DNA of 64,000 nt, from the NCBI RefSeq assembly GCF_002214185.1, contig NZ_CP022161.1, positions 6,703,486-6,767,485 of the forward strand, given 5' to 3'. The notes below the pieces were generated by a model. That model was not told where the DNA came from. It was given only the letters and a program-made list of their open reading frames with translations, and did no database searches. The stretch comes from Streptomyces capitiformicae. Lineage in GTDB: Bacteria; Actinomycetota; Actinomycetes; Streptomycetales; Streptomycetaceae. Positions 1-8,528 of this stretch are shown one piece after another; position 1 is the first letter of the stretch; every line of letters starts with the position of its first letter. The position numbers were made by a program, and so were the translations under genes.

Positions 1-1153
1 CGAGATACTTCACCAGCCGCGCCGACGTCCGGTACATCGCCTCCGTGTACCAGGCGTCCGGCGAGGCGAGGAAGCCCTCGTGCTCCAGACCGATCGACTT
101 CGCGTTGACGTACCAGTTGCCGGCGTGCCAGCCCACGTCCTTGTTCTTCACATGCTGGGCGATGTGCCCGTCCGTGGAGCGCAGCGAATAGTGCCACGAG
201 ACATAGGTCGGGTCCTGGACCAGCTTCAACGTGGTGTCCCAGGTGGCCTCGGTGTCGTGGACCACGATGTAGCGGATGGCCTGGGACTTCGGCCGGTCGG
301 CCAGGTCGTGGTTGCCGTAGTCCTTGTCGCCGAACTCCTCGTACGGCGCCGGGATCCACTCGCAGGACACCGTCGTCGGGCACTCCGTGGCACCCGCCGC
401 CGGCGCGCGGAGCCCGGCCCGGGACAGCTGCGCGGTGTCGGGCCGCAGCCCGGGCTCCGGGGAGAGCGTCACCCGCTCACCGGCATCCGTGACGCGCTCG
501 GCGCCGGCCCGGATCACCGCGAACACCTCGTCCGCGTACGCCGCCGCCGTCGCCCGGTCGTCGGCGCCGGAGAAGAGCGCCACCGCCCCGTACCAGTCCG
601 CCGGATCGGCGCTCGACCGCTCGCCCAGCTCCCGCTGCGCGGCCGCCAGCAGCGCGGCACCGCCCGCCACATTGGCCTCGGCGTCGGAGCGCAGCGTCCG
701 TGCCGGGAGCCCGGTCAGTTTTGCGGCTCTCACCAACGTCCGCAGCCGGGGCGGCAGTTCGGAGTCCTCGGGCAGGTCCGCCTCGGGGATCAGCGGGGCC
801 CTGGAGTCGTCGCCGCGGGCGTCCTCCGTGCCCTCGCTGTGGTGCGGGGCCTCAGCCAGGGCCGTCGCCGCGTCGGTCAGGTGCATCGGGCCGTAGCCGC
901 CGGTGACACTGGGCGCTCCGTCGTGCGCGTCCCAGCGGGACTGGAGGTAGGAGACGCCGAGCAGAACACTGCGCGGTACGTCGTACGCGGCGGACGCGGC
1001 CGCGAACGCGTGCTGCAGACCGGCCGAGGAGGGGCGGGCTTCGGGCGGGGCCGCGCCCAACAGAGGGAACAGCAACACAGCCGATACGGCAGCCGCTGTG
1101 CGGGCGCGTCCGGGGTGAGGGGTGGGCCTGCGGTCGGTGGGGGATCCTCGCAA
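1..1153 (-). CDS. N-acetylmuramoyl-L-alanine amidase, secreted (C-terminus beyond window)
   Basis: The product should cleave the amide bond between muramic acid and the stem peptide of peptidoglycan outside the cell. I chose TTG at 1153 because AGGAGG lies six bases upstream and a Sec-type signal follows (Arg-rich start, hydrophobic stretch ending near residue 35). Residues 45-260 form an Ala-rich region that may be a lytic-transglycosylase-like helical domain. From about residue 290 an amidase_2/PGRP fold begins, with a probable zinc-ligand His near residue 299 (YIVVHDTEATW), then SWHY and GWHAGNWYVN. The frame is open at the left edge, so the last zinc ligands are not visible. The amidase call is firm; the N-terminal domain is inference. 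Confidence 0.85.
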   Translation of the reverse strand, partial: MRGSPTDRRPTPHPGRARTAAAVSAVLLFPLLGAAPPEARPSSAGLQHAFAAASAAYDVPRSVLLGVSYLQSRWDAHDGAPSVTGGYGPMHLTDAATALAEAPHHSEGTEDARGDDSRAPLIPEADLPEDSELPPRLRTLVRAAKLTGLPARTLRSDAEANVAGGAALLAAAQRELGERSSADPADWYGAVALFSGADDRATAAAYADEVFAVIRAGAERVTDAGERVTLSPEPGLRPDTAQLSRAGLRAPAAGATECPTTVSCEWIPAPYEEFGDKDYGNHDLADRPKSQAIRYIVVHDTEATWDTTLKLVQDPTYVSWHYSLRSTDGHIAQHVKNKDVGWHAGNWYVNAKSIGLEHEGFLASPDAWYTEAMYRTSARLVKYL

Positions 1154-1301
1154 GGCGGCCTCCTGGAACGGTAGGGCGTTGGCGGGGCGTGCGGGACCGA
1201 ACGCGCACCAGTGCTGTCGAGTGCTGTCGGTCGGCCGACGATCCGTCAATCATGCCCGGCAGAGCCGCTTTACCCGGCCAATGACGCCGGCCAAAGACGA
1301 A

Positions 1302-1341
1302 GGTCCGCGGCGCGCCCGTGTCCAGGGGCACACCGCGGACC
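1302..1341 (-). terminator. Hairpin downstream of the phosphotransferase gene
   Basis: Nine-base arms (GGTCCGCGG and CCGCGGACC) enclose a 22-base loop that can pair further, 12 bases after the stop of the phosphotransferase gene. A T-rich stretch (TTCGTCTTT) follows on the minus strand. It probably ends that transcript. Confidence 0.6.
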
Positions 1342-1352
1342 TCCCTTTCCCC

Positions 1353-2510
1353 TCAGCGAGTACCGACCGCCGCCCGTACGGCCTTGCGGGCCATCTGGCA
1401 GTCGTCGTGCAGCCGCCTCAGCAGCAGCCGCTGTTCCTCGCCGGACGGCGCAGCAGCCGGGTGGGCCGGGCCCGGTGCCGCCGGGGTCGCGTCGTGCATC
1501 GAACGCTGCACGGCCGTCTCGTAGGTACGGATCTCACGGGTCAGTACGAGCATCAGGTTCACCAGGAAGGCGTCACGCGAGGCCGGGCCCGCCGACTGCG
1601 CCAGCTGACTGATCTGCCGCCGCGCCACCGGGGCGTCCCCGAGCACCGCCCACAGCGTCGCCAGGTCGTACCCCGGCAGATACCACCCCGCGTGTTCCCA
1701 GTCCACCAGCACTGGACCGGCCGGTGAGAGCAGGACGTTCGACAGCAGGGCGTCGCCGTGGCAGAACTGGCCCATGCCCTGACGGCCCGAGGCGTGCGCG
1801 ATGCCGTGCAGAAGCTTCTGCAGATCGCCCAGGTCCCGGTCGGTCAGCAGACCCAGCTCATGGAAACGGGAGATCCGCTCCGCGTAGTCCAGCGGGGCGG
1901 CGAACATCCCCGCCGGAGGCCGCCACGCGTTGAGCCGACAGATCGCTCCGAGCGCCGCCCGGATGTCGGCGCGCGGCGGCGCCTCCACCGGATGCCGCTG
2001 CAGGGCGGCCACCCGGCCCGGCATCCGCTCGATGACCAAGGTGCAGTTGTCCGGGTCCGCCGCGATCAGTCTCGGCGCCCGCACGGGTGGGCGGTGCCGG
2101 ACGAACGAGCGGTATGCGGCTATTTCATGCCTGATCCGCTCCTCCCAGATGGGGGAGTGGTCCAGTAAACACTTGGCGACGGCCGTGCTGCGCCCTGTCG
2201 TTCCGACGAGCAGCACCGAGCGGCCGCTTCGGCGCAGCACCTGGACCGGAGCGAACTCCGGGCAGATGCGATGCACCGAAGCGATCGCCGTGCGCAGCTG
2301 CGCGCCCTGAGGGCCGGACAAGTCGAGTCTCCCGCTGAGCGGTTGGGTGCCGAGCCCCGGAACGCGCCTGCGGCCGGCGCCGAGTACGGGAGCCGACGTA
2401 CGCGTGGGGTCGAGGTAGGGGCCGCCGCTGCCCGGCTGACGGGGGGTGGTGAGCGGCCGGGGCGGGGCGGACACGGAGGACGATGCTGCGTACGACGATG
2501 CTGCGTACAT
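1353..2510 (-). CDS. Aminoglycoside-phosphotransferase-family kinase, TTA-containing
   Basis: This is an APH/choline-kinase-like protein of 385 residues. The Brenner motif is [11 protein letters not shown] (His251, Asp253), and the metal-binding Asp is in [10 protein letters not shown] (Asp270). The substrate cannot be told from sequence. I place the start at ATG 2510; the frame stays open to 2660, but the extra 50 residues are low complexity. The N-terminus contains a duplicated YAASS produced by a 15-bp direct repeat at 2480-2509. Leu115 is encoded by TTA, the only TTA codon I found in the gene, so translation may depend on the bldA tRNA. It diverges from the NsdA-like regulator at 2756. 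Confidence 0.8.
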   Translation of the reverse strand: MYAASSYAASSSVSAPPRPLTTPRQPGSGGPYLDPTRTSAPVLGAGRRRVPGLGTQPLSGRLDLSGPQGAQLRTAIASVHRICPEFAPVQVLRRSGRSVLLVGTTGRSTAVAKCLLDHSPIWEERIRHEIAAYRSFVRHRPPVRAPRLIAADPDNCTLVIERMPGRVAALQRHPVEAPPRADIRAALGAICRLNAWRPPAGMFAAPLDYAERISRFHELGLLTDRDLGDLQKLLHGIAHASGRQGMGQFCHGDALLSNVLLSPAGPVLVDWEHAGWYLPGYDLATLWAVLGDAPVARRQISQLAQSAGPASRDAFLVNLMLVLTREIRTYETAVQRSMHDATPAAPGPAHPAAAPSGEEQRLLLRRLHDDCQMARKAVRAAVGTR

Positions 2511-2755
2511 GGGGGAATACAGATCCCTTCGTGTGCCTGCGATGTGACGCGCTACCCGGCCCGGCCGTCCAGATGCACCCTGGGGAGTGCATGTGTCTGT
2601 CGGGCGGGCGACCGGGCCGGGGTGGCGCTTTCCTACCTGACAACGGAGGGGCAGTGGCACACCATGTAGCGCACCCTGGCGAAGCCTGGCGAATAGTCCC
2701 CGAGCAACTGACAGCGGGCTACATTCAACTCAGCCGAGAACCCTGGGGGCTTGAC

Positions 2756-4252
2756 GTGAGCGGACAACCCAACACCCGACTCTCAGACCTGTTCGGCCTG
2801 GCCGGCTGGTCGAAGGGAGAGCTCGCGAGGCTGGTCAACCGGCAGGCGGCGGCCATGGGCCACCCCCAGCTGGCGACCGACACCTCACGGGTACGGCGTT
2901 GGATCGACATGGGAGAGATCCCGCGCGATCCCGTGCCGCGGGTGCTGGCGGCGCTGTTCACCGAGCGTCTCGGCCGTGTCGTGACCATCGAGGACCTCGG
3001 TCTGGTGCGGCACGGGCGTCCGGGGAAGCGACAGGGCCGCGGGAGTGTGGAACACCCCGACGGCGTGCCGTGGACGCCCGAACGAACAGCCGCGGTCCTC
3101 ACCGAATTCACGGGAATGGACCTCATGCTCAACCGACGCGGTTTGGTGGGCGCGGGTGCCGCGCTCACCGCGGGATCCGTACTCAGCAGCGCCATGCACG
3201 ACTGGCTGCACACCGATCCGGCACTGAAGGACGACGCTCCTGTTATCGACAACCCCCTGCACGCCGACCCGGCCGGGTACGAGCGCTACGAGGCCGCACC
3301 CATCGGCTCGCAGGAGGTCGAGGAACTGGAGCGCTCGGTCGAGGTGTTCCGGGCCTGGGACGCCGCCCGCGGCGGCGGGCTGCAGCGCAAGGCGGTCGTG
3401 GGCCAGCTCAACGAGGTGGGGGGCATGCTCTCCTACCGCCACTCCGACCATCTCCAGCGGCGCCTGTGGGGCGTCGCGGCCGACCTCGCGGTCCTCGCGG
3501 GCTGGATGTCGCACGACGTCGGCCTGGAAGCCACCGCCCAGAAGTACTTCGTCATCGCCGCCCACGCCGCCAGGGAGGGCGGCGACCGGCCGCGCGCCGG
3601 CGAGGCCCTCTCCCGGGCGGCCCGTCAACTGGTCCACCTGGGTAAGCCCGACGAGGCGCTCGACCTCATGAAGCTCGCCCAGTCCGGCTCCGGCGACCAG
3701 GTGCTGCCGCGCACCAAGGCCATGCTCTACACAGTCGAGGCGTGGGCGCATGCCTCCATGGGCAAGGGCCAGGCCATGCGGCGCACCCTCGGCCAGGCGG
3801 AGGACCTGTTCGTCTCCGACCGCACGGACGAGGCCCTGCCGAGCTGGATGTCGACGTTCAAGGAAGAGGACCTGTACGGCATGCAGGCCCTGTCCTACCG
3901 CACCCTCGCGGAGCACGATCCGAGCGTGGCAAGGCACAGCCAGCACTATGCGGAGAAGGCCCTCGCGCTGCGCGTCGACGGCCGGCAGCGGTCGAAGATC
4001 TTCGACTATCTGTCCATGGCGTCGGCGTGCTTCATCGACGGCGATCCCGAACAGGGGGACCGCTACGCCCGTGACGCCCTCAAGGCGATGGGGACCAACT
4101 CCTCCCACCGCACCTGGGACCGCCTTGGCCAGATGTACGAGCTGACCGGTGCGTACGCCGACCATCCGAAGATCCGGGAACTGCGGGAGGAGATCAAGCT
4201 CGCCCTGCCCAAGGGCACGGTGAAGAACAAAGGCGACATCGCGTCGGCGTAG
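2756..4252 (+). CDS. NsdA-like regulator with N-terminal HTH and TPR-like C-terminus
   Basis: The 498-residue protein starts at GTG 2756 behind GGGGG. Residues 5-90 form a helix-turn-helix-like domain (LFGLAGWSKGELARLVNRQ, then SRVRRWIDMGEIP). Residues 120-145 carry an RRGLVGAGAALTAGS segment resembling a Tat signal or membrane anchor. The remainder is helical and TPR-like (HAAREGGDRPRAGEALSRAA). From memory this is the layout of NsdA/NsdB, negative regulators of antibiotic production and sporulation in Streptomyces; this gene is probably a paralogue. An open frame upstream to 2483 is not conserved-looking and lacks a ribosome site, so I did not use it. Confidence 0.8.
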   Translation: MSGQPNTRLSDLFGLAGWSKGELARLVNRQAAAMGHPQLATDTSRVRRWIDMGEIPRDPVPRVLAALFTERLGRVVTIEDLGLVRHGRPGKRQGRGSVEHPDGVPWTPERTAAVLTEFTGMDLMLNRRGLVGAGAALTAGSVLSSAMHDWLHTDPALKDDAPVIDNPLHADPAGYERYEAAPIGSQEVEELERSVEVFRAWDAARGGGLQRKAVVGQLNEVGGMLSYRHSDHLQRRLWGVAADLAVLAGWMSHDVGLEATAQKYFVIAAHAAREGGDRPRAGEALSRAARQLVHLGKPDEALDLMKLAQSGSGDQVLPRTKAMLYTVEAWAHASMGKGQAMRRTLGQAEDLFVSDRTDEALPSWMSTFKEEDLYGMQALSYRTLAEHDPSVARHSQHYAEKALALRVDGRQRSKIFDYLSMASACFIDGDPEQGDRYARDALKAMGTNSSHRTWDRLGQMYELTGAYADHPKIRELREEIKLALPKGTVKNKGDIASA

Positions 4253-4295
4253 GGGAGCATCACGTCGGCGCCGGGACCAGGAACTGACGAGGAGC

Positions 4296-5729
4296 TCAGG
4301 AGCTGACCCTGGCGACGAGTACGCAGGCATCGTCCTCGCGCTCGGTCTCGCCGAACTCTTCCACCACTGTCCGCACACAGTCCTGGGCCGAACGCGCCTC
4401 GCCGAACCGTGGGGCCAGGTCCAACAGCCGCTGGACGGCCGCCGTTCTGCTGTTGCGCCGGGGGACCAGTCCATCGGTGTGCAGAAGCAGCAGGTCGCCC
4501 TGTTCGAGCCGCACTTCGGCCTGCCCGTAGACGGCACCCGAGGTCGCTCCGAGCAGCACGCCGTCCGGCGATGTCAACGCGCACCCCGTCCCGTCGCGGA
4601 ACAGCAGCGGGGCGGGGTGCCCTGCCTGCGCCCAGACGAGGGTGCGGGTCGCGGGCCGGTAGCGGCAGCAGACGGCGCTGCCGAGCGCCGGTTGCACGGT
4701 GGTGTCCAGTAACCGGTTGAGGCAGGCCATGAGCCGGCCCGGCTCGGTGCCGGCCATCGCCATACCGCGCAGTGCCCCGATCAGCATCGCCATGCCCGAG
4801 GTGACGGTGACGCCGTGCCCGGTGAGATCGCCGACGCTCAACAGGCTTTCCCCACCCGGTAATTCGAGGGCGTCGTACCAGTCGCCGCCGATCAGCGCGC
4901 TCGTCGCGGACGGCAGATAGTGGGCGGCGAGCTCCAGCGTCCCGGGGCCGTGTTGCGGGAGTCGCAGGGAGCCGCGCCACGGCGGCAGCACGGCTTCCTG
5001 TAACTCGACCGCAAGCCGGTGCTCGGTCTGCGCCATGTGCCGCCGGCGCTGAAGCGAGTCACGGGTCTCGCTCACCGCCCGCTGGCTGCGCCGCAGTTCG
5101 CTGACGTCCCGCAGTACGGCCCACATCGAGGCGGTACTGCCGTCGTCGTCGAGCACGGGCTCGCCCATCATGTGCACGGTGCGCACTCCACCGTCGGGGA
5201 GCACGAACCGGAACTCCCCGTCGATGCGCTTCGCGTCGATCAGACAGTCCGTGACCATCGCCGTCAGCTTCGGCCGGTCCTCGTCCAGCACCAGTGACGG
5301 CAGCTCGTCGAGGGTGAGCGGCGGCGCGGCGGGGTCGCGTCCGAGGATCTGGTACAACTCCCCGGACCAACTGGCCTCGTCCGTCAGCAGGTTCCACTCG
5401 GCGCTGCCCACCCGGCTGAGCAGCGAGTCGGGACGGGGCGGCGCGACGGGCACGGCCGGGGTGTCGGGCGCCGCCTCGGGCGCGGCCGCTTCGGCCGGCC
5501 CGTCCCGCAGCTGGGCCAAGTGTTCGTCGAGATCCCTGAGTTGATGCAGCGCCAGATCGCAGAGGGCCCGCTGCCATCGGCCCTCGGGGTCCGTCCCGTC
5601 CACCGGAGCCTCACGCCGTACGGCGTCCACGTCCCCGCGCAGCCGCCGCGTCTGCGAGATGAGCGCGTCGACCGTGCCGCGCCGGGGCGGCTGGGCGGCG
5701 GGACGATCCGCAGAGAGATGCGACGGCAT
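4296..5729 (-). CDS. PAS domain-containing PP2C-family (SpoIIE/RsbU-type) protein phosphatase
   Basis: The 477-residue protein probably dephosphorylates an anti-sigma-factor antagonist. A short coiled N-terminus (residues 1-75) precedes a PAS_3-like sensor (about 105-210, ending WAVLRDVSELRRSQ) and a linker helix. The SpoIIE-type catalytic domain runs from about 250 to the end, with metal-binding Asp residues in GGDWYDALEL, SVGDLTGHG and EREDDACVL. ATG 5729 sits six bases after GGAG; GTG 5732 directly precedes it. Leu243 and Leu290 are TTA codons, a strong hint of bldA control. No anti-sigma partner is adjacent. Confidence 0.9.
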   Translation of the reverse strand: MPSHLSADRPAAQPPRRGTVDALISQTRRLRGDVDAVRREAPVDGTDPEGRWQRALCDLALHQLRDLDEHLAQLRDGPAEAAAPEAAPDTPAVPVAPPRPDSLLSRVGSAEWNLLTDEASWSGELYQILGRDPAAPPLTLDELPSLVLDEDRPKLTAMVTDCLIDAKRIDGEFRFVLPDGGVRTVHMMGEPVLDDDGSTASMWAVLRDVSELRRSQRAVSETRDSLQRRRHMAQTEHRLAVELQEAVLPPWRGSLRLPQHGPGTLELAAHYLPSATSALIGGDWYDALELPGGESLLSVGDLTGHGVTVTSGMAMLIGALRGMAMAGTEPGRLMACLNRLLDTTVQPALGSAVCCRYRPATRTLVWAQAGHPAPLLFRDGTGCALTSPDGVLLGATSGAVYGQAEVRLEQGDLLLLHTDGLVPRRNSRTAAVQRLLDLAPRFGEARSAQDCVRTVVEEFGETEREDDACVLVARVSS

Positions 5730-6153
5730 CACGTACTCCGATGGGGGTCGATGCGACCAACGCTGACGGAAGGGCCGGTTACGACTGTTGCACAGCCCGC
5801 GACGCGCTGTAAGGGATTTGGCAAGACCCGATACGGCGGTGCTTCTGGCATATGCCGCCGTCCTTGCGAGCCGGGTCCGCCACGGCGGGTCGATACGCGT
5901 TCACAGGGCTCAAGACGTAGAGATCGTACGTGACTTGACGGATTGTCGCGCGCGCTCGGCGTTCTTCTCATTCTCATGTTCGAAGGGTGTGTGCGTGATT
6001 CTCCTCGACCGCATGAGCGGGTCTGCTCCCGGATGGCATGGGTGACATGGGTCACATGGTGAATCCGGGAGAGGTGCGACAAGCGAAAGCCCTTCGCGAG
6101 GTCGAACAGGTATGTCGGCACACGGCCGACTTGATCCGAAACGGAGAGCGCGC
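5730..6153. other. 424-bp divergent intergenic region, no gene seen
   Basis: This gap separates the phosphatase gene from the SsgA-like gene and must hold both promoters. It is locally less G+C-rich (around 5925-6000) than the flanking genes, as expected of a promoter region. I could not pick out confident -35/-10 boxes or an operator, and short open frames here have no supporting features. Confidence 0.5.
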
Positions 6154-6567
6154 ATGACCGTCACGCTGGAACAGCCCGCACGAGTCCTCCTGGTCACCGC
6201 CGAGGACCGCGAGCTGCCGGTGCCCGCCACCCTGCGCTACGCCTCGGACGACCCGCTCGCCGTGCACATCGACTTCCCGGCCGACATCTCGCTCAACGGT
6301 TCCATGGTGACCTGGACCTTCGGCCGCGAACTGCTGGAGGAGGGGCTACGGAAACCCGCCGGGAGCGGCGACGTGCACATATGGCCCTCCGGCCGCGCCC
6401 GCACGGTCGTGGAACTGCACTCCCCCCACGGCATGGCCCTGCTCCAGTTCGACACCCCCGCCCTCCAGCGCTTCCTGCTGCGCACCTTCGCGGTCGTCGG
6501 CGCCGGCAGCGAACGGCTGGGCCCCGCTGTCGACCGGGGGCTGACCGCCCTCTTCGACGGTGTCTGA
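6154..6567 (+). CDS. SsgA-like protein (SALP) of the sporulation/cell-division family
   Basis: The 137-residue protein has SALP hallmarks: a short beta-rich start, ELPVPATLRYASDDPLAV, then WTFGRELLEEGLRKPAGSGDVHIWPS and ALLQFDTPALQRFL. In streptomycetes SALPs such as SsgA and SsgB control septum placement and peptidoglycan remodelling during sporulation. The start is ATG 6154 with GGAGAG seven bases upstream; an in-frame ATG at 6112 lacks a site and would add 14 unlike residues. I do not assign a letter, because the paralogues cannot be told apart by eye. Confidence 0.88.
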   Translation: MTVTLEQPARVLLVTAEDRELPVPATLRYASDDPLAVHIDFPADISLNGSMVTWTFGRELLEEGLRKPAGSGDVHIWPSGRARTVVELHSPHGMALLQFDTPALQRFLLRTFAVVGAGSERLGPAVDRGLTALFDGV

Positions 6568-6593
6568 CGGGAGGAGCACGCACCTACGCGGAC

Positions 6594-6657
6594 ATCAGCC
6601 GCTGCCGCGGGCGCGGGGCCGCCCTCCGGGCGACGACGGGAATGTGACGACAGGCCC
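6594..6657. repeat. Truncated copy of the 131-bp MITE-like element at 33.7 kb
   Basis: These 64 bases match one half of the element at 33702-33832 with few differences, and end in the same terminal sequence GTGACGACAGGCCC. The opposite terminus is missing. Like the full copy, it abuts the stop codon of a minus-strand gene. Confidence 0.75.
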
Positions 6658-7754
6658 TAGTACCGCAGTACGCCGGCGATGCCCAGCGCGTCGCCGAGTG
6701 TGCCGTCGGGGACGAAGCGCACCTCGGCGCCGGTGTCCAGACACTGTTCGACGATCTCGTCCACGATGTCCTCGCGGGCGTCGAGGTCCCCGCTCTCGGC
6801 CGGTACGAGGTGACCGCCGTCGTTGGAGCGGACGGTCACCCGGTAGTTCTCCTCCACGGCCAGGAGCTGGATGCGGCCCTGCTCCGCGTTCTGCCGGACC
6901 TCGTCGACACCGGCGGCGAACGCCTTCTGGCCACGGGCCGCTTCGAGCCGCCGGGCCACGACGTCGACGTTCCTGGCGTCCTCCGCGGCGACCAGCGGCC
7001 GCACCGCCTGCCAGACGGCGTCCGGGGTGCCGTGCGCGAGGCCGCCGTACGGGATGTGGCCGGCGTCCTTGGAGACGGTGCCGATCTCGTCGAGGAGGGA
7101 CAACGCCGCCGTCTCACCGGTGACGTACAGGGGCCGTGGGTCCGTGCGCAGCACCCGGCCCATCGCGGTGTCGGCGTCCTTCAGGAAATGCCGGGTGTCC
7201 TCGTCGCGGAAGGTGCTCGGCATGTCGCCGATCTGCTCCTGCCGCTCGGCGTCGAAGTTGTCGCGGCTCCTGGTCAGCGGGAAACCGCCGACGCGCGCCT
7301 CGGTGACACGGTCGCCGCCGCCGTTCCACAGCGCGACCCGGTCGGGGGAGACCGAGAGCACCCAGAACGGCCGCTCGGCGGCCTGCGCGGCCACCAGGTT
7401 CCGGGTCAGGAAGGTGTCCGAGAGCACCACACGCTCCGGCACCGTACGCGCCAGTGACCAGACCTGGTGCTCACCCGGCGCCGCGAAGATCACCAGGCCT
7501 TCCTCGGTGTGCGCCAGATCCACCTCGGCCAGCGCCTTGTCCAGCTGTTCGACGACGTCGTTGCGTCGCTCCCGCGTGACCGCGGGATCCTGCTCCAGCT
7601 GCTTCTTCGCCTCGGCGAGCACATTGCGCAACCGGACCGGATCCTGCGTGTTCTCCGGTTCCCGGCGATGCGTCGGCGTGAGCACCGACACCGCGGGATA
7701 GGGCCGCGGGCGGCGTAGCTCGGTGAGGGTCGCGGGACTGAGAGCGTGCTCCAT
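6657..7754 (-). CDS. baeRF-family (bacterial archaeo-eukaryotic release factor-like) protein
   Basis: The 365-residue product has the pattern I associate with bacterial release-factor-like baeRF proteins, probably the baeRF3 group. It opens PAVSVLTPTHRREPENTQDPVRL, continues with VIFAAPGEHQVWSL and PFWVLSVSPDRVALWNG, and has a C-terminal eRF1-like half (GRIQLLAVEENYRV). These proteins are thought to act on stalled ribosomes or in stress, but the function is not established. The stop codon overlaps the truncated repeat by one base. The gene lies alone between two terminators or repeats and is probably monocistronic. Confidence 0.75.
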   Translation of the reverse strand: MEHALSPATLTELRRPRPYPAVSVLTPTHRREPENTQDPVRLRNVLAEAKKQLEQDPAVTRERRNDVVEQLDKALAEVDLAHTEEGLVIFAAPGEHQVWSLARTVPERVVLSDTFLTRNLVAAQAAERPFWVLSVSPDRVALWNGGGDRVTEARVGGFPLTRSRDNFDAERQEQIGDMPSTFRDEDTRHFLKDADTAMGRVLRTDPRPLYVTGETAALSLLDEIGTVSKDAGHIPYGGLAHGTPDAVWQAVRPLVAAEDARNVDVVARRLEAARGQKAFAAGVDEVRQNAEQGRIQLLAVEENYRVTVRSNDGGHLVPAESGDLDAREDIVDEIVEQCLDTGAEVRFVPDGTLGDALGIAGVLRY

Positions 7755-7791
7755 GACTTCACGATAGGACTGATTCGCCCACCGGGCATTT

Positions 7792-7854
7792 CTCGCGACA
7801 GCGCCCGTCGGCGCGCACCTTCGCCGGTGCGTGCGCGACGGGCGATGTCGCGAG
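7792..7854 (-). terminator. Long hairpin after the DUF4232 gene
   Basis: An arm starting CTCGCGACA pairs with one ending TGTCGCGAG. The stem is about 28 bases with a few mismatches around a short TTCGCC loop, 17 bases after the DUF4232 stop. No U-tract follows, which is usual for Streptomyces terminators. Confidence 0.7.
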
Positions 7855-7871
7855 TACGTGTGCCGTGAAGG

Positions 7872-8402
7872 TCAGCCGACAGCCTTCTTCAGCGCCTTGT
7901 CGGCGGCGGCCTTGGACGGCTTCCACCAGGTCGTCACCGGCTCCCAGACCTTCACCTTCTTGCTCGCGCCGAGCTGCTTCGCGGTGAAGGTACGGCCGTT
8001 GTAGGCCGGGTTGGCGGACACGGTGATCGTGCCGACGCGACGGGCCTCCGGGTCCTTCAGGTCGGCGATCGTACGGACCGCGGCGTACACCGTCTTCCCG
8101 GCGCCGACCTTGTACGGTCCGCTCTCACCGGAGGGCACCGGCTGGGCCGCGCCGTCGAGGTCGCCGAAGGTGACGACGGGCAGGCGGTCGATGGTGCAGG
8201 TGCGGCCGCTGGTGTTCTTGACGGTGATGTGCACGATCCTCGCGTCCTTCGCCTGCTTGGCCCCCAACTTCAGGACCTTCGCCTTGCAGACGGGGGTCTT
8301 GGCGGCCGGCTGGGCGGCCAGACTCAACGGAGCGGCGGTGATCAGCATCGCGGCGCCGGCGGTCACCGCGGTCGAGAAGGCGAGGACGGAACGGATACGC
8401 AT
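7872..8402 (-). CDS. Secreted DUF4232 domain protein
   Basis: The 176-residue protein starts with a Sec signal peptide (MRIRSVLAFSTAVTAGAA, cleavage probably after SLAAQPA). A DUF4232-type beta-sandwich follows, with a Cys pair in CKAKVLKLG and SGRTCTIDRLP that could form a disulfide, and a C-terminal VWEPVTTWWKPS. The domain is widespread in secreted actinobacterial proteins of unknown role. ATG 8402 is preceded by GGGGGAA at good spacing. It lies alone, with a terminator hairpin downstream. Confidence 0.8.
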   Translation of the reverse strand: MRIRSVLAFSTAVTAGAAMLITAAPLSLAAQPAAKTPVCKAKVLKLGAKQAKDARIVHITVKNTSGRTCTIDRLPVVTFGDLDGAAQPVPSGESGPYKVGAGKTVYAAVRTIADLKDPEARRVGTITVSANPAYNGRTFTAKQLGASKKVKVWEPVTTWWKPSKAAADKALKKAVG

Positions 8403-8528
8403 CGGTTAATTCCCCCAGTTTTGGTCACGTACGGGTACGGCACGCGCGAAAAGCGACGCACACCCAGTGTGACGAGCGAGCCGCGGGCGAGGTTGTACCA
8501 GGGCTCCCCGTGTTACAGGCCTGATACA

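Noticed and set aside
1154..1301. Cyclic-di-AMP (ydaO-type) riboswitch upstream of the amidase
   Set aside because: Such elements are expected before some cell-wall hydrolases, but I could not find the conserved core; only the neighbour's terminator hairpin is clear.
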